A stretch of 64,000 nt of DNA, from positions 1 to 64,000 of the forward strand of contig JBCFYV010000290.1 in NCBI GenBank assembly GCA_039000515.1, in the 5' to 3' direction. The notes beneath the pieces are model-generated. The model did no database searches. It worked only from the letters and a program-made list of their open reading frames with translations, and was not told the origin of the DNA. The stretch is from Timema cristinae (taxonomy: Eukaryota; Arthropoda; Insecta; Phasmatodea; Timematidae). Both the position numbers and the translations under genes were made by a program. Positions 1-11,874 of the stretch are shown in pieces (position 1 is the stretch's first letter; the number at the start of each line of letters is the position of its first letter).

Positions 1-1879
1 CTCTATAGATCTAATACATCAAGTTTGATCAAAATCCATCAAGCCTATTCACATCTGAAGGCCATAACAAAAAACAGACATGTTCGAACCGAGGCCTCCG
101 AGATACTAACAGGCATGGGTGCTTGTTCTATGCAAGATGATGACGTCACACGGGAGGGCTTACATCTCAGGAATGCTGGGTCAACACTGTCTGTGATAAA
201 CGTGTTGTCGAGAAATTCGTCACGATTTAGTTTGAACTTGCCGATCGTTCAGTTGTTACATTGATTTTAGTAGTTTTAATATATAACATCCTATTGTGGT
301 CAAAAATATTTACTAAATTAGTTATTATTTGGTCAAAAGTGCAGTGAATCAATAGTTGGTCTTTAATCTAGAGATAATATTGGTTGGTCCCGTTTCCAGA
401 ATATTTTGAATGGTGTCAAACTTTTAATCCCTAAAATATAATTTAATATTTAAAAATGCTTTGTAAGTAAAGTGTTCCTTTGCGTCAATCTGTTTACGAT
501 TCTCAAAATAAAATAAAATGTATTAATACATTGGGAACCGAGAATCCCATCGACGTCAACAGTGGATACGCGCAATTCACGGGTCTATTTTTGTACCAGG
601 AAATTCTGCTGCTATTTGCATGGATCATTTTTGTGAATAATTTACAATCCGAGAAGATCGTGCTATGAGAAATCGAGTTGTTTTATTGTCCCTAGAAAAA
701 TACCCAAGCTAACCAATGATGCCTATCCGACAATTTTTTCCTAATCAGCCCTTGTATTTCCCCTCAGAATTTCCAGCTAAACGAAAACCCCCTGAAAAAC
801 GAAAAGAAAACATAAATTTAAAATTTAAATAGATGGATTCAAGATAATATCATTAAAGATTTTCGGGATTTCAAAGATAAATAAGCTCAATAAATACAGA
901 TAGTTTTACAAAAATAGAATTTGAAAATAATTATTTTCTCATTAAATTTGATACTCAGTTGTGACATTCCTAAAATTAAATTATACCAATAATTTAATTG
1001 TTAAAATTTCACACAACAATGTGACCATACAAACTTTTAAAGTTAGTAGGTTTTGGGACCAGAAAAGTTAATTAACTGTTGGTCCAAACTATAATGTTTA
1101 TTGATTCATCTAGGTTCATAAATTCCCGAGAAACTTTCAACTGAAAATACAATGAAGCATTTCTAAAAAATTTTAAAACAATGTTGTAATGGCACTGAGG
1201 AAAATTCTCCATTGAACATTAAAGCACAAATTCTGCGGGTGTAAATTAATTTGGCAGTTCATAAATTACCTAGATACGCACTGGAAACTTTAATATGGGC
1301 CTATTATGTTTATTTTAGTAATCCATTGGTATATAAACAAATAAGAAACTTTAATTTTTTGACAAACCCACCCTCCTCCCCGCCCCCATCCTTATCTTAG
1401 CCCGTAAGCACGGGAAGTTCGAAAATGTCTCACGACTCATATGGCATATTTGCCTGAAAAAAAAGCTATGATGTTCTATGACTACGAAAAAGTTGTACGC
1501 TTAACTAATTTATGTAAAACCATCAATTTTTTTTATGAAGGTGGGTCAAAAGAAGGCCTTTCTGGCAATGTTTAGAAAGCTACTACAGTGAAAGCGTTTT
1601 TGATATCATCTATACTGCCAAAATATTGTAACAAGATCAGTGCTTAACAGTGGGACCAGCGTGCTCTCATTGTTTACCCTGGCTGCGCTCCTTGTTCTCT
1701 CTGTCTCCCTCCTTGTCTAGCAGGTAGGTAGTGACCATCTCACTTGGCTGGGGGATTAGAGGGGCCAAGGGGGTGCGGGGAGGAGGGCGGAGACACGTCT
1801 GGAAGGGTCGAGACCCATTTTATTCTGGACTCCTAACTTTAGAAATGGAGGATTCCAGACCCTTAGCTGTCACCACCCC
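1..1879. other. AT-rich non-coding stretch
   Basis: No gene, transposase motif or clear repeat boundary is visible on either strand. Two short open frames (25-264 and 480-668, plus) have no recognisable motif and look like chance frames. The last 250 bases turn GC-richer just before a TATA-like box and a minisatellite. Confidence 0.5.
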
Positions 1880-1887
1880 TATATAAA
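1880..1887 (+). promoter_or_regulatory. TATA-like box before the minisatellite
   Basis: TATATAAA stands about 75 bases before the GTGTGTGGACC tandem array, after a GC-rich stretch. This would suit an LTR or other promoter, but no paired LTR was found, so the role is inference only. Confidence 0.22.
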
Positions 1888-1957
1888 CAAATAAACAAGC
1901 TCAGCGATAGCCGTGCAGAGTGAGTTCAGTTCTTGGCTCTCAACCAGTGGACTGGGA

Positions 1958-2446
1958 GTGGACCGGCGTGTCCAGTGTGTGGACCTGCGTGTCCAGTGTG
2001 TGGACCGGCGTGTCCAGAGTGTGTGGACCGGCGTGTCCAGAGTGTGTGGACCTGCGTGTCCAGTGTGTGGACCGGCGTGTCCAGAGTGTGTGGACCTGCG
2101 TGTCCAGTGTGTGGACCGGCGTGTCCAGAGTGTGTGGACCAGCGTGTCCAGTGTGTGGACCGGCGTGTCCAGTGTGTGGACCTGCGTGTCCAGTTTGTGG
2201 ACCGGCGTGTCCAGTGTGTGGACCGGCGTGTCCAGAGTGTGTGGACCGGCGTGTCCAGTGTGTGGACCGACGTGTCCAGAGTGTGTGGACCTGCGTGTCC
2301 AGTGTGTGGACCGGCGTGTCCAGAGTGTGTGGACCTGCGTGTCCAGTGTGTGGACCGGCGTGTCCAGAGTGTGTGGACCAGCGTGTCCAGTGTGTGGACC
2401 GGCGTGTCCAGAGTGTGTGGACCAGCGTGTCCAGTGTGTGGACCGG
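1958..2446. repeat. GTGTGTGGACC minisatellite (21/23-bp units)
   Basis: About 22 units of GTGTCCAG(AG)TGTGTGGACCNGC are arrayed head to tail. The units alternate between 21-bp and 23-bp forms, the latter with an extra AG. The array has no stops in five of six frames, which produces long spurious Cys/Val/Trp/Thr-rich reading frames on both strands. Confidence 0.95.
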
Positions 2447-4085
2447 TGTTTGTGTATCGCGGGTCATCGCAGTGTATCGTGTGCGGAACAAGTGTTGGAC
2501 TAAGTACACGGGTGATGTAGACATTTATTGTTACTGTGTTAATGAACATGTTTGTGACCGTATTTAAATATTTGAATAGTTATTAGATGTTTTAGAGTTG
2601 TTAATTTATTTATTTAATTTACTTATATTTCTGTGCTCTATTCGTTAATTTAAGTTACAGACTTGTTTAAGGTTATTTTTATTTTACTTAGTTACTTGTT
2701 TAGTTATACTTAATTTAGATATACAGTTAATCAGAGTGTGTATGTGTGGTAATTTTAATAATTACAACCTTGAATATTCCGTGGGCATTTTTATTCGTGT
2801 TTGGTCGGCAACCTACCCCAATATCTCTAAAAGAACTCGTGGTTCACACATTCACGTGTGAACGGCCTGTGACCCTCCCAGGTCACGTTACAATATAAAG
2901 ACGTAGTAGCTCTCTACTAGGTTAGATATCTGACTGAAAATAAACTTATTAGATATCTTTTTGTATAAAAAAAACATTAACTTTATGTGTAAATCGTGTT
3001 TTATCACTGATATCAGACAATAATAGGATGAACAGGAACATGTTACTAAATTATATAATGGTAGTGTGTTGCTTAATTTCGAAAACCTAACTAAGCTAGG
3101 TGAAAATATTATTTGACTCAGTTTATTTGTTGAAATCTATTCGAAACATTTGGTTGAATCAAAAAGACGCAGAATAAACATTAGTAATACCACTCTTGTC
3201 ATTTAATCACCTTGCGTCAGAAAGTAATGTAAATTTAAGGCCAGCTCGGTGACTTTAAAAAACAGTATTTATAGATAAAACAAAACCATCGCTCTTTGTT
3301 TCTAAAGGTATTTTTGCCAACGTCAGTGGGAAAGCAAAATGTTGCATATGCAATCAAATTATTTGACGAAAAAACATAACTGCTCTTAAAGTACTAAAAA
3401 TAAGGATGTACAAGAAACTGTTAAATCTATATAAATAATTAATCTTTGTGGAGGTGCATTAATGTAAAGTATCCAATGAAAGAGAAACATCTTAGGGACC
3501 CCTATGTGACACAATAGGAGATACAAACTTAAACACTTTGGAATTCCTACACATGGCTTGATAAGTGGGACATCTGATGATTTCCAACACATCAAATTCA
3601 TCAAACACACGTATAGGTAAATTAACATATGAAACCTACCTAGCCTTTCAACACACACAAAAAATATTATTTGTGTGAAGTACCAGTACCTGTTAAATAA
3701 TCCTTCGTTTTCCTATGTGCCATTAGGAAAAGTTCAGCCTGATAATTTAGAAGCAAGATTTGGACAGTATCGATAAATGTGCGGTGGCAATTATATAAGA
3801 CAAATTTTAAAACCTTAAGGAAAATTGAAACTAATAAGTTTAGTCAAATTAAAATCATCAACATGGGAAATTTGAAATAAAGTAATTCTTTCAAATTTGA
3901 ACAACTACGAAGAGTAAGATGTAGTACCTATTTGAGTACAATTAATGTGAAGGTATTTTTTTCACTGTGACGATTTAGAAGTGAAAACAATTTAATGGAT
4001 TTGATTTATATTGTAGGGTATGCTGAAAATAATGTATGTCGTCAACTGAAGTGGTTAAACTCTTGTAAATATCTAAGTCAGAGAT
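2447..4085. other. Non-coding AT-rich stretch
   Basis: No gene is seen. A GC-richer block at 2785-2895 (CGGCAACCTACCCC, then inverted CACGTGTGAACGGCC) could be the end of a decayed LTR, but no partner was found. The rest is featureless AT-rich sequence. Confidence 0.4.
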
Positions 4086-4093
4086 GTAATTGT

Positions 4094-5139
4094 CAGTGGC
4101 GTGTGGTGACTTTTCTCAAAGAGGACTAGGTTTGAAGACACCTTTCATTATGGGGTTAAAGAGGAATATTCTCCATATAATGTACAATATGTAAACTTAG
4201 CAAATACACTTTTACAGGTCATAGGGTAAGCAATTTATCTCCCTCCAACCGATTCACAATATTTTGATATGAAATAAACAAACAAATACATAAATAGATA
4301 AATAAAACCAAAACATGGAAAAAAATAAACACATTAATAATTAAATAAAAAATTAATAGTTGAATCTTATCTTTATTGGTATATTAGTGCAATCCTTCTG
4401 TCATCTTTCTGAATGAATTTGTCGATAACAGCATCGTAGAATGATTTATGACTCTGCAGTTCATCTAGCAAGCCTTTTCCGACTGACAACAGAGAAAGTG
4501 TGGAGAGCCTATTCTCACACTGGGTGTAACACACAGTCGTCTTAATACGTTTCAAACAAGCTTTGTTGTGAGGGAACAGTTTTCAAATCTGAGTCTCCTT
4601 CCATAGTTTAAACTTTCAAACACTTTCAAACTAAATTGACAATCGAACACTTTAACACTTCACAAGATCTCTTTCATCAATGGGAACAATTACATAAGCT
4701 TAACAACCACAACACTACCACTTATAAGAAGCAAACCAAAATTACATTTACCTGTGACAGAACGCCAAGTGTTAGCATATCTCTTATTATAGAGACGGAC
4801 TAGGCTGGCTTCAACTAGTCCTCTCCCCGGTAAGAGCCGATAAGACTCGAGCGCCTACGATGTTAGTTGGGAGAGGAGAAGGGGTCCGCGCAAGCAGCGG
4901 GAATAACATTGAGTATTGTGACAGCGCTTCTGATGTTAGTGTGTTGTCATTGTAGAGAGGGAAGGGGGTGTGGGGTCAGCGCACAAATAGCTAGAATATC
5001 GTTAAGTATTGTGACGCAAATTGAGACTCAGATTTTATTTTATGCTTTTATTTCCCGTTAAAATTTAACTCAAAATAGATAAACTAAAAATGTCTGGGGA
5101 CTAGCCTAGTCCTACTAGTCCATTGACGGCACGCCACTG
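4094..5139 (-). mobile_element. hAT DNA transposon, internally deleted
   Basis: The ends are CAGTGGCGTG at 4094 and CACGCCACTG at 5139, the usual hAT-type CAGTGGCG terminus, followed inward on both sides by related GGACTAG sequence. The octamer GTAATTGT is present at both 4086-4093 and 5140-5147, a perfect 8-bp target duplication as expected for hAT. The element is only 1046 bp, and the transposase is reduced to a C-terminal stub on the minus strand. It is therefore a non-autonomous deletion derivative. Confidence 0.9.
4373..4555 (-). pseudogene. hAT transposase C-terminal dimerisation stub
   Basis: This 60-codon frame reads like the very end of hAT transposases of the ZMYM1/ZBED-like type. 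A segment of the form K-T..C...N-R-L-S-T-L-S-L-L-S is followed by FYDAVIDKF and a terminal DRRIALIY. In active family members this region mediates dimerisation. The N-terminal zinc finger and the RNase H-like catalytic core are absent, so it cannot be functional. It lies inside the 8-bp-duplication-bounded element 4094-5139, which supports the assignment. Confidence 0.75.
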
Positions 5140-5147
5140 GTAATTGT

Positions 5148-5608
5148 CACTGTCCAGTTACTACAAAACTATGTTATATGAACATAGAAACGAAGAGTAA
5201 TAATAACTATATCAAAGAATACTAATACAAATACTCATAGTGACAGACGAAGCTACATCTGCGGCAAGGAGGAGAGACCGACAGCTCACACATCGTAATC
5301 ACTAGTTGCTTTGTTCACTGATCCTTACTTCACGTCCAGGCTGTACCTCCAACAAATCGTTACAATTGAATACAAAATGTGACAGACAGACAGACAGACA
5401 AAAGGCATGCTCCAATGCTTCCAGAAGGGGAGCACGAGAGCAAGTTCCAACACGTACCGACCAATTGGTCACACCGTGTGGTTTGCAAAAATTAAGAACG
5501 GGTTGTCGCGTTTCGCGAAGTTCTGAAACAAAGAAACAGAGATTACAAAATATTAGTAATATTGGGGTAAAAAAAAAGGGGGTAAGAAATTGAGAAACCG
5601 ACTAAGGG
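5148..5608. other. Short spacer between hAT element and jockey LINE
   Basis: Nothing recognisable apart from a short (GACA)n run at 5381-5400. It probably marks old target DNA for both neighbours. Confidence 0.4.
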
Positions 5609-5689
5609 TTTTTTTAGAGTTACGTGCGGAGACACTACTCTATGGGGGGCTGGGTGAGAGCCTCCCAAACCACTGTTGTCACATCTCGC

Positions 5690-8427
5690 TTATCCGAGCA
5701 GGGCTTTGGGACGTCGATGGCACCCACCAGGGTTGATGACGTAGTTCCCAAGCCCCTGGATAAGAGGATTGGTGGCACCGGGAAGTCTAGCGTAGAAAGA
5801 CTGCGCCAGTTTCCGGAAGTGGTCCTTGATGGTAGGCATATCCAGGTCAGGATGAAGAGTCTCATTCCGGACATACCAAGGTGCGCCCACAATGATCCTC
5901 AGACATACGCTCTGGAACGCCTGCATCCTCCTCATATACGTGTCCGCCAGGTGACCCCAAGCGGGACACGCATAGTCGAGGATCGGCCTGAGCAGCTGCT
6001 TGTACAGCGTCAGACCGTTCCTTGTAGACAGGGCGCTACGCCTGTTAAGCAGTGGGCCTAGGACTCCCAGCCTTTGCCTCGCCTTGTTGAGTCTTTCGTT
6101 GCAGTGTCGTCTCCAGGTCAGTTTTGTGTCCAGCGTAAGTCCCAGGTACTTAACACTGTCCGCCCATCTGATCTGTTCTCCGAACAGCCGGAGTGGAGCC
6201 GGCCTGTAGTACTTTCTTTTCCATGTGAAGAGCATTGCGGTGCTCTTCTCCGCGTTAATACTTGTTCTCCAGGTTGTCAGCCACCCCTCCAACTGCGTCA
6301 GGTGCGTCTGGAGTCGCCTCTCCACCAGCTGCCCTCGCCACGACTCCGCTACTAGAGCCGTGTCGTCCGCATACAGAGCCAACTCGGTGCCTGGGGATTT
6401 TGGAATGTCGTTCACATAGAGACTGAAGAGCAGCGGGCCCACCATGGAACCCTGCGGCACTCCAGCCCGGATGCTTCTGACTTGGGAGGTGGCGTTCCCA
6501 AAGGTAGTGGAAAAGGTGCGATGGGAAAGATAAGATTGAACAACCTTAACTAGGTAGAAGGGCAGGTTCAGGGAGAGGAGTTTGAAAAGGAGACCCTCGT
6601 GCCAAACACGGTCGAAGGCCTTTGCCACGTCAAGAAAGACAGCACCAGTCAGCCTGTTGATGTTGAAGTTCCTAGTAACCTGTTCCACGAGCCGGACAAG
6701 TTGATGAGACGTAGCGTGTCCCGCCCGAAATGCGAACTGCTCGTCCACCAAGATGCCCCCCTCGCGAACATGTCGGGTCAGTCTCGTCATTATTAGTCTC
6801 TCGAACAACTTGCCCAGACAGTCGAGCAAGCTGATCGGTCGGTAGGACGAGGTTTATGAAAGCAGAGGACGTTGGCATGCTTCCAGAGCTCGGGGAAGTG
6901 ACTCAGGAACAGGACGGCGTTGAATAACTCCACAAGGAAGTTAATCGCCTCCAAGGGCAGCTTTCTGAGGACCACGTTACTGATACCGTCGGATCCGGGG
7001 GCCTTGTTTTGTCTTAGAGCGGCTATCGCCCGTGACATTTCTGTCACCTCCGTGGGTTCGGGTTCATCCAAGGGTCTGTACGAGACCGCACTGATGACCT
7101 GCGCCACGTGCGCAACGTGCACCGGGTCTGACGGGTTGTCAGTCGGTACAAATTGCGCCTCTAAGTGCTCAGCGAGAGCATCGGCCTTCTCCTGGTCGGA
7201 GTTGACCACCCCGTTGCGACTCACAATAGGCGGCCTTGGTGCGGGGATCCGCATCAAGTTCCTCGTCATTTGCCACAAGGACCTGTCCTGCACGCACAGG
7301 CTCTCAATCTTGTCCTCCCAGACACTGTTCCGATATTCTCGGACCATCTCCCGAACCGCATGGACTTTGCGGCTCCAGTTGGCATTGTCTACCGGGTCCC
7401 TCGAGATTTGCCAAGCCTTCCTCAGCCGATTTTTCTCCCGGACGTGCCTGAGGATAGAATCGGGCAAAGAAGCCTGTGGCGCCCTCTTAGGACGGTGCCT
7501 CGGCGTCGAAGCTTCGAGCGACCCCTTGATGGCGGAAGTTATGAACTCCGCACCGCGATCGATTTCTGCTGCTGTTCGAAAGGTAGGGGTGGGTCCCAAC
7601 CTCTCTCTCAACACATTCGTAAACCTGTCCCAGTCAGTGCGCTTTAGGTCGGGTTTTTCGGGGGGGTCTATGAAGGACACCGCGCGTCCCAGGTTCACGA
7701 GAACGGGGTTGTGATCCGAGTCTAGCTCAGCTAGAGACTTCAGCACTAACCGCCTTCTGATCCCTCTGGAGACAACGAAGTCTAGGACGTCCGGGAGATA
7801 GCCGGGATTGAAAGGGAAGTGGGTAGGGGTCGGAGGCCCGGCAGCCACCAGGCCGTGTAGCTCTATGACGTCGCGGAGCAATCCGCCGCGAGCGCACATA
7901 ATCCTAGAGCCCCATGAAGGGTGCTTAGCGTTGAAGTCACCACCGATTAAAACAGGCGTGGTACCTCGAAGCAGCACCTCCATGTCAGCCCTCGTAGCCT
8001 GGTCGAACCGGTGGTAGGGAGGGAAGTAGATGGAAATGAGACGCACTGGGCCAGTCGAGGTCACCAGTTGGATAGCCGTTGCTTCCATGTGTTGGAGGGG
8101 AGGAAGTGAGACGACGTGGTGGTCAAGGCCCCTTCGGACCAGAACCGCCGTCCCACCCCTTCCCACATCCCCCGCTCGGTCACTACGATGGCAGATAAAC
8201 TCTGCCAACGAGAACCTCATTGCGGAGCGCAAGTGGGTTTCTCCTAGCAGCATTACATCGACACGATGCTTTGCCAGGAAACTTTCAAGCTCAGCCTTCT
8301 TCCCCGCGACTCCGTTGGCGTTCCAGAGTGCGACCGTGAGCTCTTTCAGCACTGGTGGTCCTCTATTCGGGTGCACTGCCATGAGAGACCAGGTAGAGGA
8401 TGATGTGCTCCATGACCAGGTGGCCAC
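5690..8427 (-). pseudogene. Jockey-type ORF2: AP endonuclease + reverse transcriptase
   Basis: The protein nicks target DNA and copies the element RNA onto the nick. An APE-type endonuclease occupies roughly residues 30-240: WNANGV, LLGETHLR, GGDFNAKHPSWGS, ELDSDHNPVL. A linker and a reverse transcriptase follow, with APGSDGISN, FRAGHATSHQ, GVPQGSMVGPLLFS and the catalytic LYADDTALV (coding for it at about 6361-6380). The thumb region ends in WGHLADTYMRR. A frameshift near 6838 splits the protein just before the fingers motif (CFHKPRP then the shifted LLDCLGKLFERL). No RNase H domain is seen. The first ATG at 8427 overlaps the ORF1 end; a second at 8382 is a plausible alternative start. Confidence 0.88.
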
Positions 8428-11109
8428 GGTTACTCCTCGGAGACTCCTGGACCTTCCTCAAGAGACTCGATGAAAAGTCCCATGGGTCCAGTCCCGGAAT
8501 ACCCTTGAGTAGCTCAATGCAATTTTTGAGCTTTGCAGCATCATCCTCGGGTGTGGGGGTTACAGGGGTGACAAGGGTGGGAGTTGGGAGTGGAAGGAAA
8601 GGGTTGGAAGGGTGTAGGATGCCGGTGTGGGTTGGGATAGGGAGAGGAGCGGTCTCGGGCGGGCCCTCGACCAAAGGGGTAGAACCGGATTCCACCGGTT
8701 CAGGTTTGGTGGCTTCGGCAGGTGCCTCGGCCTGGGGTGGAGGGGTATCTCTCTTTGACAGCACACTAGCGAACGATTGTACCAGTGGCTTTGGTGTTGG
8801 AGCTGGAGTCACTTTCGCCCTCCGTCCCGCAACGTGCCCCGAGGGCTTCTGGCCTTCACTTGGCCCATCCGTCCTCCCTTCTTGGGGCTTGGAGGCCCGC
8901 ACATTCCCTGCCGCCCGCAAGGACTTGTACGTGGGACAGCCCCGCCACGCCGAGGAATGGGCTCCTGAGCAGTGCAGGCACTTCGGGGGAGATCGTCTCT
9001 CCTCCGGGCACCCGCCCCTCTCGTGGTCACCACCACAGAACCCACACCTAGGGTTAGCGCGGCAATCCCTCCGCACATGACCAAACCGGAAGCAGTTCTT
9101 GCACTGAACCGGGCCGCCTGGAGACTTGTACTTCTCCACCCTGACGCGGAGCCCGCACAGGACTGATATGGAATACAGCCTTGCGGTGTGCTCCCCGGGC
9201 GTCAGAGAGACAACGAAGTTCGGCAACCGCTGCCTTTCTCCGGTCTTCTGATCCCGCTTCCATTGGGAGAGCATCTGTGTGACGGATTTCACGGGGAAAC
9301 CCATCTCCACTAGCTCCTCCTGGATGTCGTCAGGGTTTGTCCGTGTCAGGAGTCCCTTCACCACAACCCTGACCAGTCGCTCCCGTCCCAGCTCGTAGGA
9401 CCAATGCTGGATCCCCAAGCTCGGCAAGAACTTCTGGAGGGCGCGATAATCTTCCTCCGACCCGCACTGGAGGCGCACTCGGTCCCCCGGCTGCCTGACC
9501 GCCTCCACAGGCTCTCGAACCTTGGACCGGATGGCCCTCGCCAACTTGGAGTAGCCCTCCACATCACACAATATGATGGGAGGGATCTTCCCCTTCGCTC
9601 TGCCAGCCGGCCCAGAGCAACTAGTACCAGGCTGGGGTGAGACACGGCTTGCGTTGTTACCCGCAGGTTTCTGCCGCTTCCCACCTTTACCCAGCGCTGG
9701 CGCACCCTGGCCCGGGCCACCGCTGGCCTCGTTCTCATCACCAGAGCTGCCGCCTAAATGGTTAGGGTTGCCCCCCGGCAGCTTCCTGGTGTTGCCGGCC
9801 TTCCCCCTTCGGCGGGGTCTTACGGTCCGAAATCCTTCAGACTCATCATCGGACCCCTGGCTCGACTCATCGCGCATCAACGAGAGGTCTGGTCCTGAAG
9901 ACAGTCCCTCCACGTCCACGGACTCGCCCGAGCTGTCAACACGCGCGAAGCGTGCGACCCGGTCTTCCGAATCTGAAGAAAATTCAGCCGGGCGTTTCAC
10001 ACCTACCGACACCCCTTGGCGGGAGGTGCCGGAGTTGACGCGGGTTTTTGAGACCCTTGCGTTAGCGCTTGCGTCAGTGCCGCTTGCAGCGGTCTTTACT
10101 GGCGGAAGACGGCTAGGCTCCCCCTGGTCAGGGCTTGCGTTGGCACCGTTAGGTTTCCACCCATCGTGCTGGCGGGAGCTTTCGCCATCCTCCCCGGTTT
10201 GCGGGCTGTCGGCCCTAAAAAGGGCCTCCAGCACTTTTTGGCCATCAGCGGCACGCTCACCTCCTGTAGTCGGAGGGGCCCCGCTGGGCTCGCCCGCATC
10301 GGCATTGCTGCCGACGCTTTGAAGGGGGCCAGCACTGTCCTTCAAGCCGAGGCCCGAGGGTGCAGTGCCAGAAGCCCCGGCGGATCTGCCAGCGGCACGC
10401 GCGCCTCCGGTAGCTGGAGGGGCCCCGCTGGCTTCACCTTGGCCACTTGCGCCCACCTCGCCGGTAGTTGGCGAGGTCACGCTGGCCGAGTTGTTGGCCC
10501 TGATAAGGGCCGAAACTTCACCCGAGAGTGAAACCGACTGGGTGTGGCTACCGGCACGCTCACCTCCAGTAATTTGAGGGGCCCCGCTACCTCCACCCGC
10601 TTGGCTGTGGACTGCGCCCACCTCCCCGGTAAATTGGGGGTCACGCCAGCCTTGTTGGCCCTAGAAAGGGCCGATTTGTTGGCCCTAATAAGGGCCGATT
10701 TGTCACCCGGGGGCGACTCGAGCTTACCTCGGCCAGCGGCACGCTCGGCTCCGGGAATTGGAGCGGCCCCGCTGACTTCGGCAGTCACCTCAGGCTTGTT
10801 GCCCCTCGAAGGGGCAGCTGCCTCTAAAGCTCCCGCCTTCGGGCTTGTGGCGGACCACTTGCCACCCGGCACGAGCTCCTTCCTGACCGGAGGAGCCTTC
10901 AGTCCCCGCGAGCGGAGACTTCCAACTTCCCCAGAAAGGACGGGCAGCACAAGCCTGCCGTTGACGGCGGATCCCCCGCCGCTCGCCGCCAACTTCTTCT
11001 TGCCCGGGGTCGGTCGCTTCCCGGGCCCGGGGTTCTTCCTCGCCTCATCCGGCGGTCTTCTCCCGACCCCGACGCCAACACCTTTCTTCACCTTCAACGC
11101 AGGCTCCAT
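8363..11109 (-). pseudogene. Jockey-type ORF1 (Gag-like, CCHC knuckles), frameshifted
   Basis: ORF1 proteins of jockey elements bind their RNA and form nucleoprotein particles. The frame opens at 11109 (MEPALKVKKG) and shifts by one base near 10640, where one frame reads TPNLPGRW and the other FTGEVGAV; it then runs to 8363. The N-terminal half is a low-complexity Ala/Gly/Ser/Pro region with degenerate repeats of the form TGEVGASGxGEASGAPPxTG. The C-terminal third holds the conserved part: a region ending in LRVRVEKYKSPGGPVQCKNC, then CCHC-type knuckles (CKNCFRFGHVRRDC, CGFCGGDHERGGC, CLHCSGAHSSAWRGC) and a Pro-rich tail. ORF1 and ORF2 overlap slightly. The single frameshift may be a real lesion. 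Confidence 0.8.
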
Positions 11110-11300
11110 CCGAAGACACGATCCGTAGAATAGCTGACGCCAAAGATGCTCAGAAAGCCAGGAACACGTAAGGGAGGCAGGACGACACCTTGCACTCCCA
11201 AAATGTGAAGCAAGGGATGGCTGATTTATATTAGAAGGACTGACGTATTCGGGAAGGGTGTCAACCAGAAAGACAACTAGCGCTATCAGACGGTGCTGAA

Positions 11301-11874
11301 CTCAACACAGAGACGCAACTTTGTCATTTCATCGAAGTGGGGCCAGCGAGTAAGATGTTCTTTTGTTGAACCTCCAGGAACAGTCAACTAGGGCACTTTC
11401 CTCAAGTTTGAGCGTTTCCAGGAACATGATTTCACCGTGAGTTAATATCTGCCCCACATTATTAGAATTTATTAGTGTTTGTATTTATCGTGTTAATCAT
11501 ATATATGGTACTTTGAGTGTAAATGTTTACGGGACATTTAACACGTTGCAGTTCGACAAGTCAAAACTGATATTTGGCGTCAGGTTGGCGGCCCGACGTG
11601 TTGGGATATGAAACGGGCAAGGGACAAACAGCTTTTGAGTGAATATAATATGCTGTTAAAAACATATATTTACGATAGATTAAAGGTTTTGAGTTAATAA
11701 AACACGATATTACAGACATAATATATATTTATTATAAATGAAAGGTTTTGCGTTAGTAAAATACGTTACTACAAACATATATACTATAAATTTTTACATG
11801 AATGACGTATATATTCGTTTATAAGTTTTTCTACAGGGTCTCTTAGATGTGTTAGTAAAATTATTGTTTTTAGT
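11301..11874. repeat. AT-rich spacer with a diverged 60-bp tandem duplication
   Basis: Two adjacent diverged copies (about 11680-11735 and 11740-11795) share AAAGGTTTTG.GTTA.TAAAA.ACG.TA.TACA.ACATA. Just before them, 11565-11690 holds a short open patch on the plus strand (VGGPTCWDMKRARDKQ) that I cannot assign. Confidence 0.4.

Larger units (their letters stand above)
5609..11300 (-). mobile_element. Jockey-clade LINE, near full length
   Basis: A two-ORF LINE lies on the minus strand. ORF1 is a Gag-like zinc-knuckle protein (11109-8363) and ORF2 carries endonuclease and reverse transcriptase (8427-5690). The 3' end is placed at a run of seven T (5609-5615, A7 on the coding strand). The 5' end is not fixed and is estimated from about 190 bases of untranslated leader before the first ATG. 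The element is strikingly GC-rich next to AT-rich flanks. No target duplication was found. No RNase H follows the reverse transcriptase, which fits jockey rather than the I-like copies farther on. Confidence 0.85.

Noticed and set aside
1913..2567. Five overlapping frames of about 195-215 codons on both strands
   Set aside because: All come from one stop-poor minisatellite; there is no domain and no plausible gene structure.
6920..8473. Plus-strand frames of 147-264 codons opposite the jockey ORF2
   Set aside because: Shadow frames of a GC-rich coding strand; the minus strand carries all the EN/RT motifs.
8400..10577. Plus-strand frames opposite the jockey ORF1
   Set aside because: Same reason; low-complexity GC-rich sequence with no independent motif.
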